A stretch of DNA of 64,000 bases from Arthrobacter russicus (lineage in GTDB: Bacteria > Actinomycetota > Actinomycetes > Actinomycetales > Micrococcaceae): NCBI RefSeq assembly GCF_031454135.1, contig NZ_JAVDQF010000001.1, positions 248,001 to 312,000 of the forward strand, read 5' to 3'. Both the position numbers and the translations under genes were made by a program. Under the pieces are notes generated by a model. That model did not search any database. It had not been told where the DNA came from and was given only the letters and a program-made list of their open reading frames with translations. The stretch's first letter is position 1, and the number at the start of each line of letters is the position of its first letter. Shown here piece after piece: positions 31,513 through 41,781 of this stretch.

Positions 31513-32790
31513 TCAGTTGGCCGGTTCCGGAACCAGGGCGTCCAGTTCGTGGTGTGCCAAGTAACCGCGCTGGATCGCGATGTGATCGGCCAGGTACTTC
31601 GCATCGTGCCAGACGCCCCAGATGAAACTGGATCCGCGACGCGATTGCCAGGGCAGCCCGAGGAAATAGACCCCGGGTTCGCTGGATACTCCCCGCTGTT
31701 GCCTGGGCCTCCCCTGAGCATCGAAGGCATCGACCTGCAACCAACCGTAGTCGACTGCGAACCCAGTCGCCCACACGATCGACGTCACTCCGGCAGCGGA
31801 CAGATCCAGTTCCTGCAGCGGAGCGGTCAGGCAATCCGGATCCGGACGCACGGACCGGGCTCCGGGTTCTTCCGGAAGATCCAGGCCATTGCGCGCCGCA
31901 TAGGCGTCGGCTTCGTCGAGCAAGGCTGAATAGCTCGCGTCGCCGGCTGCGATATTGCGCTGCAGGTCCGAATCGAAACCCACGACGCCGGCGTGGAATC
32001 CATTGGTCCGGCCGACCAATGTGATGCCGTCCTCGGCGAGTTTTCGGAAGTCCACGGTCTGGCCGCCGTCGGCGCCGCTGACCGCGATGGTCACGTGTTC
32101 GGCTCCCGCTTCCGGCGCTGCGGCATCCCATTTCCCCAGTACGCCGAGCCACCAGCAGAAGTCCCGTCCGCGATAACTGCGCGGCGGCCGGTCGTGAGGC
32201 CCGACGGACAGGAAGACTTGCCGTCCCGAGCGTTGAATCTCCGCGGCAATCTGCACTCCGGACGACCCAGCACCCACGACCAGAACCGCACCTTCGGGCA
32301 ATTGCTGCGGATTGCGGTAGTCGCTGGAATGGATCTGGAGAAGGCCGGCGTCGTCGGGAACCAGTTGCGGAATGACCGGGCGCTGGAACGGCCCGGTTGC
32401 CGCGACCAGATAGCGTGCGCTGAGTTCCCCGGACGAGGTCGAGACCTGGAATCCCGGGGCGCCGGCTTTCCGCCGCACCGAACGCACCGCTACGCCGCAC
32501 TGGATCGGCGCCTTGATCTGTTCGGCATAAGCTGCGAAATAGTCCGCAACTTGATCCTTCGACGCGAATTCGCCGGCGGACAACTCCGCGAAACCAAGAC
32601 CTGGGAACCGGTCATGCCACGCCGGGCCGTTCGCGACCAAAGAGTCCCATCGCATCGACCGCCAGCGTTCGGCGATCCGTTGCTGTTCCAAGACCAGGTG
32701 CGGAATCCCCCGGTCCGTCAAATGTTCGCTCATCGCGATCCCGGCCTGCCCGGCACCCACCACGAGGACTTCAACGTCCGGATTCGACAT
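31513..32790 (-). CDS. Flavin-containing monooxygenase-type oxidoreductase
   Basis: A 425-residue two-dinucleotide-fold flavoprotein. FAD loop VVGAGQAGIAMSEHL is at residues 10-24, NADP loop VVGAGSSGVQIAAEI near 176-190, and the sequence between them has ATGPFQRPVIP and HSSDYRNP, a variant of the FMO fingerprint. A C-terminal ATG-like segment (VWATGFAVDYGWL) is present. These enzymes hydroxylate amines or act as Baeyer-Villiger-type catalysts. It has AGGAG before ATG. It is convergent with the aspartase gene and divergent from a permease gene, and may belong to the same nitrogen-compound pathway. Confidence 0.88.
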   Translation of the reverse strand: MSNPDVEVLVVGAGQAGIAMSEHLTDRGIPHLVLEQQRIAERWRSMRWDSLVANGPAWHDRFPGLGFAELSAGEFASKDQVADYFAAYAEQIKAPIQCGVAVRSVRRKAGAPGFQVSTSSGELSARYLVAATGPFQRPVIPQLVPDDAGLLQIHSSDYRNPQQLPEGAVLVVGAGSSGVQIAAEIQRSGRQVFLSVGPHDRPPRSYRGRDFCWWLGVLGKWDAAAPEAGAEHVTIAVSGADGGQTVDFRKLAEDGITLVGRTNGFHAGVVGFDSDLQRNIAAGDASYSALLDEADAYAARNGLDLPEEPGARSVRPDPDCLTAPLQELDLSAAGVTSIVWATGFAVDYGWLQVDAFDAQGRPRQQRGVSSEPGVYFLGLPWQSRRGSSFIWGVWHDAKYLADHIAIQRGYLAHHELDALVPEPAN

Positions 32791-33142
32791 GACGATCTCC
32801 TCTTGTTGCGAAGCGCTTGCACCGAATGGGCCGCTGCCGAACCGGGCGGCGAGTTCCGCTTCTTCTACCGATTGCCGGATCCAGTCTTTCGTCTACTCCT
32901 GCATCTGCATAGCGAATAAATTTGGTGAATTGCATCCGTTCTTCAGATGCACTCAGTGGCCGGCGCAAAGACGTGAGCTGCATCACGAAAAGCGATGAAC
33001 TTCTCCAGAAACTACCTGTTGAATCGATTCCCTTCCGTCCTTACGATCGGTGGACCAGCGAAACACAATGAGCGCCGTGGCAATGCGGCTCGGGGCACCC
33101 GAAAGCGCCCGCGGACATCGGCAGAAGATGGAAGGCCCGGCA
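32791..33142. other. Divergent promoter region between monooxygenase and permease genes
   Basis: The 352-bp gap must contain both divergent promoters. TGCATC and GATGCA form a 6-bp inverted repeat around nine bases near 32933-32953, a possible operator. Codons upstream of the permease start read openly but have no good ribosome site. No small gene is evident. Confidence 0.45.
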
Positions 33143-34573
33143 ATGGCGCAGGATAAGTTTCAAGTGGAAAAATACTCCACCGACTTCGTTCCGCACGCCG
33201 AGCGCTACGGCAAAGCGCGAAATCTTTTTTCGCTGTGGTTCGCGATCAATATGAATATCCTGACCATCGCCACCGGAGCCATCTCGGTCGCGCTCGGCCT
33301 GCCGCTGCTGTGGGCCGTGGTCGCGGCCATCATCGGGCATGCCCTCGGGGCCATTTTCATGGGACTGCACTCGGCCCAGGGCCCACTGCTGGGGATTCCG
33401 CAAATGATCCAAAGCCGGGCGCAGTTCGGCTATTTCGGTTCGATATTCCCGCTGCTTCTGGTCGTCCTGATGTATATCGGCTACTTCGCAGTCGCCGGGG
33501 TGCTGACCGGAAACGCAGTCGCCAGTTGGTTCGGCTGGGATGTCAATATCAGCATCATCCTGATGAACACCCTTGCTGCGGTGATTGCGATCTACGGATA
33601 CCGATTGCTCCGCGCCTCGGTGACCGTCTTGTCCTGGATCAGCGGCATCGCCTTTCTGGTGCTGACCACCGGTTTGCTGGCCCGCAATGATTTGACCCCG
33701 GCCCTGGCACAAGGCGAATTCAGCTGGGGCACCTTTTTGCTCGCGGTAACCCTGGCCGCGACCTGGCAGCTCACCTACGCACCTTACGCCGCCGACTACA
33801 GCCGTTACCTTCCGGCCAACACCACCATCCGGGCCTCCTTCTGGTGGGCCTATCTGGGCAGCGCCACCTCGTCGATCTGGATGTTCGCCTTCGGCGCGGC
33901 GGCAGCAGCAATGGCTGCGGATTCATTTGCCGGAGGATCCGTATCCTTCGTCGTGGAACAGGCCGGATTCGCGCCCTGGATCTTCCTCCTGGTGATCGGC
34001 GCGGGCAATGTGGTGATCATGGGCATCGATGTGTACGGAGCTTTCATGACCACCACGACGATCAGCGGAGCCCTGCGCAATTCCAAAGCGGTCAGCCGGG
34101 GCGGCCGGGTGTTCACCATGTCTGCGATCGCGGCTGCAGGCACCGTGCTCGCGATCGCCGGGCGCGGTGACTTCCTGAACAACCTGATGAACTTCATCGT
34201 GCTGCTCACCGTGATCCTGGTGCCCTGGACCGCGATCAATCTCGTGGATTTCTACTTGGTGCGCAAAGGCCAGTACGTCTTGGCGGCCATCTACGACCGC
34301 AAGGGCCGCTACCGGGGTGTGGACTGGCGTGCGATGACCGCATACGCCATCGGCGTGCTCAGTGAAATCCCGTTCATGAGCACGCCGGTATTCACCGGAT
34401 GGCTGGTGGAACCGCTGGGCGGCGGCAACATTTCCTGGCTGGTCGGCGTGCTGTTCGCCGGTGGGTCCTACTACTACCTCATGCGCCGCTATCCGAAGCG
34501 GCACGGCTACCTGCCGGTGCCGACCAGCCAGGCGGACGATCCAGCAGACCGGAGAGAATCAGCCGCACGCTGA
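33143..34573 (+). CDS. NCS1-family cytosine/purine/allantoin permease
   Basis: A 476-residue membrane transporter with about twelve helices. It begins with the NCS1 entry sequence (ERYGKARNLFSLWFAINMNILTI), then GPLLGIPQMIQSRAQFGYFGS in helix 3 and YAPYAADYSRYLP in helix 6, which are conserved substrate-site regions. The ATG is preferred because GGAAGG lies seven bases upstream and homologues start here; earlier in-frame starts exist. Substrates of the family are nucleobases, hydantoins or allantoin, imported with Na+ or H+. Its setting beside amidohydrolases and RidA suggests uptake of a nitrogen heterocycle. Confidence 0.92.
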   Translation: MAQDKFQVEKYSTDFVPHAERYGKARNLFSLWFAINMNILTIATGAISVALGLPLLWAVVAAIIGHALGAIFMGLHSAQGPLLGIPQMIQSRAQFGYFGSIFPLLLVVLMYIGYFAVAGVLTGNAVASWFGWDVNISIILMNTLAAVIAIYGYRLLRASVTVLSWISGIAFLVLTTGLLARNDLTPALAQGEFSWGTFLLAVTLAATWQLTYAPYAADYSRYLPANTTIRASFWWAYLGSATSSIWMFAFGAAAAAMAADSFAGGSVSFVVEQAGFAPWIFLLVIGAGNVVIMGIDVYGAFMTTTTISGALRNSKAVSRGGRVFTMSAIAAAGTVLAIAGRGDFLNNLMNFIVLLTVILVPWTAINLVDFYLVRKGQYVLAAIYDRKGRYRGVDWRAMTAYAIGVLSEIPFMSTPVFTGWLVEPLGGGNISWLVGVLFAGGSYYYLMRRYPKRHGYLPVPTSQADDPADRRESAAR

Positions 34574-34605
34574 ACCGCAGCAGCACACCCGGCTCGGATC
34601 TGCGC

Positions 34606-34770
34606 TCAAACCAGCATGAGGTTCATCAACGCGGTGCCGAGTCGTTCGACCCGCTCGATGTCCAAACGGTAGAGCACAAAATTTCCCTGGCGTTCGACCC
34701 TGACCGGGCCGGCCTTTTTCAGCGCCTTCAGGTGCCGGGAAACCACCAATTCCGGCCGACCACGCCTCAT
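34606..34770 (-). pseudogene. Remnant of an ArsR-family regulator
   Basis: A minus-strand frame of 54 codons reads GRPELVVSRHLKALKKAG and RQGNFVLYRLDIERVERLG. This is the recognition helix, wing and C-terminal helix of ArsR/SmtB proteins. The N-terminal half (helices 1 and 2) is missing, and sequence upstream does not restore it. It is most likely a decayed regulator left beside the permease and amidohydrolase genes. Confidence 0.7.
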
Positions 34771-34902
34771 TGGCCTCCCGTCCGACCGAGGTCACCGATC
34801 TGATCGTGGAAGCGGACACCGAGCTGAGCTGATCCAGCACGGGTCCGATTCGGCCGAGACGAAAACGGACCGCTTGGCCACGTCGAACCCGGAGACCAGA
34901 TC

Positions 34903-36555
34903 TCAAGATTCGGTGGCTTCACGTCGGTAAACCGGCTTGCCGCCAGCCAGGGTCAAATCGACTTTGATCTCGCCGAGGTCTGCTGCTTCGACGGCATACG
35001 GATCAGTGTCGAGCACCACCAAGTCGGCTGCCCTGCCAAGCCCGACCGAACCGCGTTCGGCATCTTGCCGGTTGGCCCGAGCCGAACCTCGGGTGTAGGC
35101 CATGAGGGCGGTGTGGAGCGCGATTGCTTCTCCAGGCAATAGCGGAGCACTTTGCGACCGCGTATCGGCAGCGTGCGGATCGGTACGCGGAGCCGTACGA
35201 TTTACCGCGGTATGCGCGCCCCAGAGGGGATTGGGGCTGGATACCGGCCAGTCGCTTCCCATGGCGAGCGGGATTCCGGCCCGGTCGAAGGTCTTGAACG
35301 CGAAGTGCAGTTGCTGATGCATTTCGTCCAGATACGGCAATTTCGTCTCCACCAATACCGGGTCCTGCCGCGCCCAGAGCGGTTGGATGTTCGCGATCGC
35401 CCCGAGCCGAGCGAAACGCTCGATATCCAAGCGGTCGATCAGATCCAGATGAGCGATCTGATGACGGGGTTGCCAGTCCGGTCGGCTCGGCAGATCAAGC
35501 GCCGTCAGAGCATCGCGGACCGCTTGATCGCCCACCGCGTGGAGGTGCAGGTCGAACCCCTTTTCATCCAACACCGAGGCGACCCGCCGCAATTCGTCGA
35601 CCGGAATCATGCTCATGCCGCGTTGCCCCGGATGCCCCCGGTACGGTCGGGTCAACGAGGCGGTGAAGTTTTCACAGACCCCGTCCAACATGATCTTCAC
35701 TGCCGTGGTCCGAAATCGCCCTGCGGCCCTAGTCCTCCGGTCCAGGAGGCTCTGGATTTGGCCCAGGCCTTCGTCAATCTGCCACCACAGTGCACCGGTT
35801 ACGGCAGCCGTGAGCAAGCCGTCTGCTTCGAGGGCGAGATAGTGCTCGAATGGGTCCGGTGTGCCAAGCGCCTGGCCGACGGCAGCGTCTTGCCAAGAAG
35901 TAATCCCGAAGGAGTGCAGGGTGTCCTGCGCGCACAGCAGCGCGCTTCTGAGGTGAGCGTCGGCTGGTGCTGGGATCAGCGACGAAACCAGATCGGCAGC
36001 GCTCTCCAGCAACATTCCGCTAGCCCTGCCAGCGCCGTCCCGGACAATTCGTCCGCCCTCCGGGTCGGCCGTTTCCGCAGTGATTCCGGCACGCCGCAAA
36101 GCTTCGGTATTCACCCACGCGCTGTGCGCATCGTGACTCATCAAGAACACCGGCCGGTCGGCCACGAGTTCGTCTAGCAAATCACGGTTTGGAAAGCCGC
36201 CGTCGAAGACGTCGCCGTACCAACCAGCACCGGTGATCCATTCGTGCTGCGGGTGCCGATGAGCGAAATCCACGATCAATCCGACGTAGTCCTTGAGACT
36301 GTGCGTTGTGCTGAGATCGCAGGAAAGCAGCTGCAGACCGGCGGTGAGGGGATGCACGTGGGCATCTTGAAACCCGGGAAACAGCGCGCGTCCGGCCAGA
36401 TCCACGACTTCCGTGCCGGGTCCCCGCCAGTCCAGTGCGTCCGGCCCAACGGCCACGATCCGGCCCCCGGCCACCGCTACTGCTTCCGCTAGTGGGCGCA
36501 CTGGATCCATGGTGTGCACCGCGCCGCCACTGAAAATCCATTCCGCATAGGTCAT
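34903..36555 (-). CDS. YtcJ-type amidohydrolase (amidohydrolase family 3)
   Basis: A 550-residue metal-dependent amidohydrolase. The N-terminal beta strand part (GGAVHTMDPVRPLAEAVAVAGGRIVAVG) precedes the metal site FPGFQDAHVHPLTAG (about residues 59-73). Other ligands are DLHLHAVGDQAV (His), HQIAHL (His) and LAMGSDWPVSSPNP (Asp). The C-terminus ends in the usual GRAADLVVLD and VDLTLAGGKPVYR. YtcJ/LAF3-type enzymes hydrolyse formamides or amides of unknown identity. It is likely cotranscribed with the aldehyde dehydrogenase gene upstream, 16 bp away. The start is set at MTYAEW, after GGAGGTT. Confidence 0.9.
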   Translation of the reverse strand: MTYAEWIFSGGAVHTMDPVRPLAEAVAVAGGRIVAVGPDALDWRGPGTEVVDLAGRALFPGFQDAHVHPLTAGLQLLSCDLSTTHSLKDYVGLIVDFAHRHPQHEWITGAGWYGDVFDGGFPNRDLLDELVADRPVFLMSHDAHSAWVNTEALRRAGITAETADPEGGRIVRDGAGRASGMLLESAADLVSSLIPAPADAHLRSALLCAQDTLHSFGITSWQDAAVGQALGTPDPFEHYLALEADGLLTAAVTGALWWQIDEGLGQIQSLLDRRTRAAGRFRTTAVKIMLDGVCENFTASLTRPYRGHPGQRGMSMIPVDELRRVASVLDEKGFDLHLHAVGDQAVRDALTALDLPSRPDWQPRHQIAHLDLIDRLDIERFARLGAIANIQPLWARQDPVLVETKLPYLDEMHQQLHFAFKTFDRAGIPLAMGSDWPVSSPNPLWGAHTAVNRTAPRTDPHAADTRSQSAPLLPGEAIALHTALMAYTRGSARANRQDAERGSVGLGRAADLVVLDTDPYAVEAADLGEIKVDLTLAGGKPVYRREATES

Positions 36556-36571
36556 CCGACAACCTCCGGAC

Positions 36572-38065
36572 TCAGCCGAATTGGATCCACGTGGTTTTCG
36601 GTGCGGTGTAATTGTCGAAAGCATGCAATGAAAGATCCCGGCCGAAACCGGATTGCTTGAACCCGCCGAATGGAGTGGTGTTGCCCAATGCGTCTACGGT
36701 GTTCACCGAGACCGTACCGGCCACCAGTTCGCCCGCCACCCGATGCGCACGGCGGAGGTCTGAAGTCCACACGGACGCGGCCAGACCGTAATCCGTCGCG
36801 TTGGCCAGGGCCACGGCTTCGGTCTCGGTGTCGAACGGGTGAAGTACCGCAACCGGTCCGAAAATCTCGTCCCGATGCACATCGTGTTCCGCAGCCAAAC
36901 CAGCCAAGAGGGTCGGCTCCAGGTAAGCGTCCGAGCCGCAGATGGTTTTCCGGCCGCCGCCGAACAGCACCTCGCCGTCCTGCCGGCCCCGGGTTATCCA
37001 GGCCGCGACGTCGTCGGTGTGCGCGCTGCTGATCAGGGCGCCGTTGCCCGCCGCATCGGCCAGCGGATCCTCGGGGGCGAAGGCTTCGGCTGCCTGCTGC
37101 AACAGCGTCGCGAACTCTTCGTAGACCGGACGCTGGACCAGGATCCTCGAGTTCGCCGAACACACCTGGCCTTGGTTGTAAAAGGCGCCGAAAGCAGCCT
37201 TCCCGGCAGCCGCGGCCAGATCGCCGGTATCGGCGAAGACCAGATTCGAGCTCTTGCCTCCGGCTTCCAAGCCGAGCCGCTTGAGATTGCTGGCTCCCGA
37301 GGCGGCCAGCAAGGTCCGGGAAACCGCCGTCGAACCGGTGAAGGCCAGCGCATCGACGTCCATATGCCGGGCCAATGCCGCACCGACCTCCCGCCCGGAA
37401 CCGGTCACGATATTCAGCACCCCGTCCGGCAGGCCCGCCTCAGCAGCCAATTCGGCCAGTTTCAGCACGCTCAATGAGGTCTGTTCGGCCGGCTTGAGCA
37501 CTACGGCATTGCCGGCAGCCAGCGCCGGGGCGAGTTTCCACACCGCGATTTCCAGCGGGAAGTTCCAGGGCACGATGGCGGCGACCACCCCCAACGGTTC
37601 TTTGGTCACCATAGCCACCGCTCCCGGCGGCACAGCCGGCAGTTCCCCGTGGAGTTTGTCCGCCGCCTCCGCATACCAGCGCACCGTGGAAATCGCTCCG
37701 GGGACGTCGACTGTGCGGGTCTGCCGGATCGGCTTTCCGGAATCCAACGATTCCAACAACGCCAGTTCGTCGAAGTCCCGTTCCATCAAATCCGCCAAGG
37801 CCAAGAGCACCGCCTTGCGCGCCAACGCACCTCGGCGGGCCCAGGGCATCCAGGTCCGGCGGGCAGCCGCTACCGCAGTATCCACGTCATCGGCCGAGCA
37901 GCTTGCCAGTTCCGCGAGCATTTCGCCGTTCACCGGACTCGTGATCGCGCGCGGCGCCTCCGAACCGGCGAACCGCCGACCGGCGATGAAGGCCCTGCCG
38001 TCGATCGACAAGGCCGCAGCCCGGCGATGCCAATCCGACGTGTCGTGGTGTGGATCTCGGTTCAT
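36572..38065 (-). CDS. Aldehyde dehydrogenase (amine-catabolism type)
   Basis: A 497-residue NAD(P)-dependent aldehyde dehydrogenase. [20 protein letters not shown] is the cofactor region (about 168), FTGSTAVSR the Rossmann turn, LEAGGKSSN gives the general base Glu (about 267), GQVCSANSR the catalytic Cys (about 301), and EIFGPV a C-terminal contact. Sequence is closest to PuuC/gamma-glutamyl-aminobutyraldehyde dehydrogenases. It is divergent from a copper amine oxidase gene, so it probably oxidises the aldehyde made by that oxidase. It precedes the YtcJ-type amidohydrolase in the same direction. Confidence 0.92.
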   Translation of the reverse strand: MNRDPHHDTSDWHRRAAALSIDGRAFIAGRRFAGSEAPRAITSPVNGEMLAELASCSADDVDTAVAAARRTWMPWARRGALARKAVLLALADLMERDFDELALLESLDSGKPIRQTRTVDVPGAISTVRWYAEAADKLHGELPAVPPGAVAMVTKEPLGVVAAIVPWNFPLEIAVWKLAPALAAGNAVVLKPAEQTSLSVLKLAELAAEAGLPDGVLNIVTGSGREVGAALARHMDVDALAFTGSTAVSRTLLAASGASNLKRLGLEAGGKSSNLVFADTGDLAAAAGKAAFGAFYNQGQVCSANSRILVQRPVYEEFATLLQQAAEAFAPEDPLADAAGNGALISSAHTDDVAAWITRGRQDGEVLFGGGRKTICGSDAYLEPTLLAGLAAEHDVHRDEIFGPVAVLHPFDTETEAVALANATDYGLAASVWTSDLRRAHRVAGELVAGTVSVNTVDALGNTTPFGGFKQSGFGRDLSLHAFDNYTAPKTTWIQFG

Positions 38066-38153
38066 CCTGGCTCCTGTGCTCGGGCTTCGACGGCTTCGGC
38101 TATCGGGACGGCTGAAGAATTCTCACCATCCGACTCTTTACGTGCTCCTTGTG

Positions 38154-38171
38154 ATCTGACTAACATCAGAT
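38154..38171. promoter_or_regulatory. Inverted repeat in amine oxidase promoter region
   Basis: ATCTGA and TCAGAT, six-base arms around CTAACA, lie between the divergent aldehyde dehydrogenase and amine oxidase genes, directly left of a longer palindrome. Confidence 0.5.
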
Positions 38172-38174
38172 TCA

Positions 38175-38196
38175 TGATGGAACAGTTGTACCATCA
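38175..38196. promoter_or_regulatory. 22-bp palindrome upstream of amine oxidase, candidate TetR operator
   Basis: TGATGG at 38175-38180 and CCATCA at 38191-38196 continue inward as ACA and TGT, giving near-perfect dyad symmetry with one mismatched pair per half. It lies 23 bp before the amine oxidase ATG. The TetR/BetI-type gene just downstream of the oxidase is the likely binder. Confidence 0.62.
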
Positions 38197-38218
38197 AAAA
38201 CCAACATCGGGAAGTACT

Positions 38219-40192
38219 ATGACTCTGCAGCCAACCATTCAGCCCGACCCGGGCCAGCACCCGCTCGAGCAGCTTTCGGCCGAGGAAATCGTCGTCAGCC
38301 GCAAGCTGCTGGCAGCTTTCGGACTGGTTTCGGACCACACGCGGTTTGCCTATCTGGGCATTGTCGAGCCGCCGAAGAACGAACTGTATGGCGACTCCGA
38401 CGGCGTCGTGCCGAACCGCGTGGTCCGGGCCATGCTTTGGAACCCCGGCGCTGCCGCCTCGCTCGACGTCCAGCTCTCGCTCACCGAACAGAAGCTGGTT
38501 TCCCAACGCGAGCTCGATCCGGCGGTGGACGGCCAGCTGCCGGTCATGGTCGAGGAGTTCGACCTGATTGAAACCGTGCTCCAGGCCGACCCGCAATGGG
38601 TTGCCGCCCTGGCATCCCGGGGGCTCAAACCCGACCAAGTCCGGGTTGCGCCCCTGTCTGCCGGGGTCTTCGAGTATCCCGATGAGTCCGGGAAACGGCT
38701 GCTCCGCGGCCTGGGCTTCCGCCAAGACCATGCCCAAGACCACGCCTGGGCACACCCGATCGACGGGCTCGTGGCGTTCGTCGACATCGAGAACCGCTGC
38801 GTCAACCACCTGCTCGACGACGGCCCGGTGCCGGTGCCGGAGATCAACGGCAACTTCACCGACCCGGCGGTTTGCGGCGAGCTGCGGACCGACCTCAAGC
38901 CGATCGAGATCAGCCAGCCGGAGGGGTCGAGCTTCACGATGGAAGGCAATCTGCTCTCCTGGCTCGGCTGGGATCTGCGCATCGGATTCGACGCCCGTGA
39001 AGGATTGGTGCTGCATCAACTGCATTTCAACCACGACGGACGCCGGCGGCCGGTGATCCACCGGGCCTCGATCTCCGAAATGGTGGTCCCCTACGGCGAC
39101 CCGGCGCCGTATCGCAATTGGCAGAACTACTTCGACTCGGGCGAGTACCTGGTCGGCCGGGCAGCCAACTCGCTCGAACTCGGCTGCGATTGCCTGGGCG
39201 AAATCACCTACCTCTCCCCCGTCGTCGCGGACGACTTCGGGAACCCGCGCGCTATTCCCAACGGGATCTGCATCCATGAGGAAGACGCCGGAATCCTCTG
39301 GAAGCACACCGATGATTGGGCCGGCTCCAGCGAAGTTCGCCGCAATCGCCGGCTAGTGGTCTCCTTTTTCACCACGGTCGGCAACTATGACTACGGCTTC
39401 TACTGGTACCTGTACTTGGACGGCGTCGTCGAGTTCGAGGCGAAGGCCACCGGCATCGTCTTCACCGCGGCGCTTCCAGAAAAGGATTACCCCTTCGCCA
39501 CCGAAGTGGCGCCGGGCTTGGGGGCCCCGGTCCACCAACACCTTTTCAACGCCCGGCTCGACATGTTCATCGACGGACCGAAGAACCGGGTCGAAGAACT
39601 CGATTTGGTGAGATTGCCCAAAAGCCCGGGCAATCCGCACGGCAATGCTTTCACCCGGCAGAGCACGATCCTGGCCCGGGAATCGACGGCGATCCGGGAC
39701 GCCGACGGCAGCAAGGGCCGGGTGTGGCAGATCAGCAACCCGGACTCGCTCAATTACCTCGGCCGGCCCGTCGGCTATACGCTCTATCCCGAAAACAACC
39801 CGACTCTCGCCATGGCGGACGATTCTTCGATCGCGGCCCGTGCCGCGTTCGCCCAGCACCACCTCTGGGTGACCCGTCACGCTGCAGAAGAGCGCTATGC
39901 GGCCGGCGACTTCGTCAACCAACACCCGGGAGGGGCCGGGCTGCCGGCTTATGCCGCCCAGGACCGGGACATCGACGGCCAGGACATCGTGGTCTGGCAC
40001 AGCTTCGGCCTGACGCATTTTCCGCGCCCCGAAGACTGGCCGATCATGCCGGTGGACACTACGGGGTTCACCTTGAAACCACACGGCTTCTTCGATGCCA
40101 ATCCCACACTGAACATACCGCCTTCGGCTTCCGGGCACTGCGCGAGCCCGGAAGCCGGGCCGTCCGGCGGCAAGGAATGCTGCGGGCATTGA
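38219..40192 (+). CDS. Copper-containing primary amine oxidase
   Basis: A 657-residue copper amine oxidase, close in length to Arthrobacter enzymes such as phenylethylamine and histamine oxidase. The N-Y-D-Y motif places the topaquinone precursor at Tyr390. Copper ligands lie in [10 protein letters not shown] (His-x-His) and the late [15 protein letters not shown] (His). The catalytic base Asp is expected in [10 protein letters not shown]-upstream sequence around residue 300 ([16 protein letters not shown] region). The enzyme oxidises primary amines to aldehyde, ammonia and H2O2. A ribosome site GGGAAG precedes the ATG; an ATG 15 codons upstream is less favoured. Neighbouring aldehyde dehydrogenase and TetR genes complete an amine-degradation unit. 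Confidence 0.94.
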   Translation: MTLQPTIQPDPGQHPLEQLSAEEIVVSRKLLAAFGLVSDHTRFAYLGIVEPPKNELYGDSDGVVPNRVVRAMLWNPGAAASLDVQLSLTEQKLVSQRELDPAVDGQLPVMVEEFDLIETVLQADPQWVAALASRGLKPDQVRVAPLSAGVFEYPDESGKRLLRGLGFRQDHAQDHAWAHPIDGLVAFVDIENRCVNHLLDDGPVPVPEINGNFTDPAVCGELRTDLKPIEISQPEGSSFTMEGNLLSWLGWDLRIGFDAREGLVLHQLHFNHDGRRRPVIHRASISEMVVPYGDPAPYRNWQNYFDSGEYLVGRAANSLELGCDCLGEITYLSPVVADDFGNPRAIPNGICIHEEDAGILWKHTDDWAGSSEVRRNRRLVVSFFTTVGNYDYGFYWYLYLDGVVEFEAKATGIVFTAALPEKDYPFATEVAPGLGAPVHQHLFNARLDMFIDGPKNRVEELDLVRLPKSPGNPHGNAFTRQSTILARESTAIRDADGSKGRVWQISNPDSLNYLGRPVGYTLYPENNPTLAMADDSSIAARAAFAQHHLWVTRHAAEERYAAGDFVNQHPGGAGLPAYAAQDRDIDGQDIVVWHSFGLTHFPRPEDWPIMPVDTTGFTLKPHGFFDANPTLNIPPSASGHCASPEAGPSGGKECCGH

Positions 40193-40256
40193 GCACCCGC
40201 TCCGGTGGTAGCATCCATTCGACGCTGTCCATCCATCGAGTGAGGCAAGGAATCCA

Positions 40257-40853
40257 GTGCCCAGACTGGTCGACCACGAAGAACGCCGCCGGTCCATCAT
40301 CGAAACCACGTGGCGGCTGATCGCCGAGGAAGGCATCGACAATACCAGCATGCGGGACATCGCCCGGGAGTGCGGCTACGCGGCCCCAGGCGTCTTGAGC
40401 TACTACTTCCCGAACAAGGACGCCTTGCTGTTGGCCGCGTACCAGCTGATCTGCCAGCGCACCGATGAACGGATCGCCGCGGCGGCGCAAGGCCGCCGCG
40501 GCCTCGGCGCGCTGCGCCGCATGTGCCTGGAAATCATCCCGGCGAATCCGCTGACCGTGGTGGAGGGCCGGGTAGCGGTGGCATTCTGGCAACGCGCGCA
40601 GACGGAGGCCGGGTTGCGCACAGTGGGGCGCAATACCCTGCTTGCCTGGCGCAGCCTGATGCTGGGCTATCTCGCCCAAGCGGAGTACGACGGCGAATCC
40701 CCGGCGCATTCCGACCCGGAGGCCGTGGTCGACGAACTCCTGAACATCATGATCGGACTGCACATCACCTCGATGTTGGATCCGGAGGAGACGTCCGGAT
40801 CCCGGCAGCGGCATCTGCTTGAGCGAGCGCTGGGCCGGCTCGGCCTCGAATAG
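40257..40853 (+). CDS. TetR-family regulator, BetI-like
   Basis: A 198-residue TetR protein starting at GTG after AAGGAA. Residues 10-58 form the HTH (RRSIIETTWRLIAEEGIDNTSMRDIARECGYA, then VLSYYFPNKDALL). The C-terminal ligand domain (MCLEIIPANPLTVVEGRVAVAFWQRAQ) resembles BetI-type proteins. It follows the amine oxidase by 64 bp in the same direction and probably controls it and the divergent aldehyde dehydrogenase through the palindromes in their shared promoter. Its last 89 bases overlap the convergent LysR-type gene. Confidence 0.9.
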   Translation: MPRLVDHEERRRSIIETTWRLIAEEGIDNTSMRDIARECGYAAPGVLSYYFPNKDALLLAAYQLICQRTDERIAAAAQGRRGLGALRRMCLEIIPANPLTVVEGRVAVAFWQRAQTEAGLRTVGRNTLLAWRSLMLGYLAQAEYDGESPAHSDPEAVVDELLNIMIGLHITSMLDPEETSGSRQRHLLERALGRLGLE

Positions 40854-41781
40854 GCTCAGCGCCGGAAGCCGCCTGAGCCCGCCCGCGGGCAGCCACCTGT
40901 TGGCGTACCGCATGCGCCACGGCGCGGAGCCTGGCCGTGGTCCGTTGCGTCTGCGGATGCGCCAAGACGGTCCGCAGCACCGGGACCGGGCCTTGGACTG
41001 CGACCGTCGCCACCCTGCCGCCGTCATAGGTCAGGCCATGTTGCGGCCGCTGGTGCAAAATCGAATAGCCGTGGCCGTTGGCCACGAAAGCGCGGACCGT
41101 TTCGTAGCTCGCGGAACGGAATCGGACCTCGGGTTCAATACCGGCCTGACGCAGGATCGACAGCATCAACTCCCGGCTGTGCGGCAAATCCAAAAGCACG
41201 AACGGTTCATCGGAGAGTTCCGCCAAAGCCACCTCGGCGCGACCCGCCAGACGATGTTCCGGTGGCAACACCAGGTGCGGGAGCGACTCGTCCACTGCGG
41301 TCACCGAGAGCCCTTCGCGCAGACCGAGGTCGTAGCAGAGGGCCAGATCCGCTTGGCCGCTGAGCAACGCTGCGGAGCAGCCCGCGGCATCCGCCTCGGT
41401 GACTTCGACCAGCAGATCCGGGTGTTCCAGATGCAGCCGGCCCAATAGGCCCGGCAGGAGGAATGGCGCCAAGGTGCTGAAACACACCAACCGCACGCGT
41501 CCGGAAATGCTCTGCTGCTCGCCTCGGGCATGATCGAGCGCTTCTTCGAGCTGCGCCAGAATCGCCTGTGCATCACGGAGGAACATTTCGCCGGCCGGCG
41601 TCAACACCAGCCCTTTCGAACGCTGCCTGATGAAGAACTGCGAACCGATCCGGCGCTCCAAATGCGACACGGCGGCAGACACTGCCGATTGGGCGACGTT
41701 CAAACGCTCTGCGGCACCGGTCATCGACAGCCGCCCTGCGGCCTCCACGAAATACCGCATCTGGGTCAGTGTGATGTCCAT
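40765..41781 (-). CDS. LysR-family transcriptional regulator with extended C-terminus
   Basis: A 338-residue LysR protein. The HTH is at residues 1-60 (LTQMRYFVEAAGRLSMTGAAERLNVAQSAVSAAVSHLERRIG), and the effector domain at about 90-300 (VRLVCFSTLAPFLLPGLLGRL; PFVLLDLPHSRELMLSIL; SILHQRPQHGLTYDGG). Usual LysR proteins end near 300-310; this one carries about 30 further Arg/Ala/Pro-rich residues read from the antisense strand of the tetR gene, consistent with loss of the original stop. Target genes are unknown; the amine oxidase unit and the glycosidase gene are candidates. Confidence 0.88.
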   Translation of the reverse strand: MDITLTQMRYFVEAAGRLSMTGAAERLNVAQSAVSAAVSHLERRIGSQFFIRQRSKGLVLTPAGEMFLRDAQAILAQLEEALDHARGEQQSISGRVRLVCFSTLAPFLLPGLLGRLHLEHPDLLVEVTEADAAGCSAALLSGQADLALCYDLGLREGLSVTAVDESLPHLVLPPEHRLAGRAEVALAELSDEPFVLLDLPHSRELMLSILRQAGIEPEVRFRSASYETVRAFVANGHGYSILHQRPQHGLTYDGGRVATVAVQGPVPVLRTVLAHPQTQRTTARLRAVAHAVRQQVAARGRAQAASGAEPIRGRAGPALAQADAAAGIRTSPPDPTSR

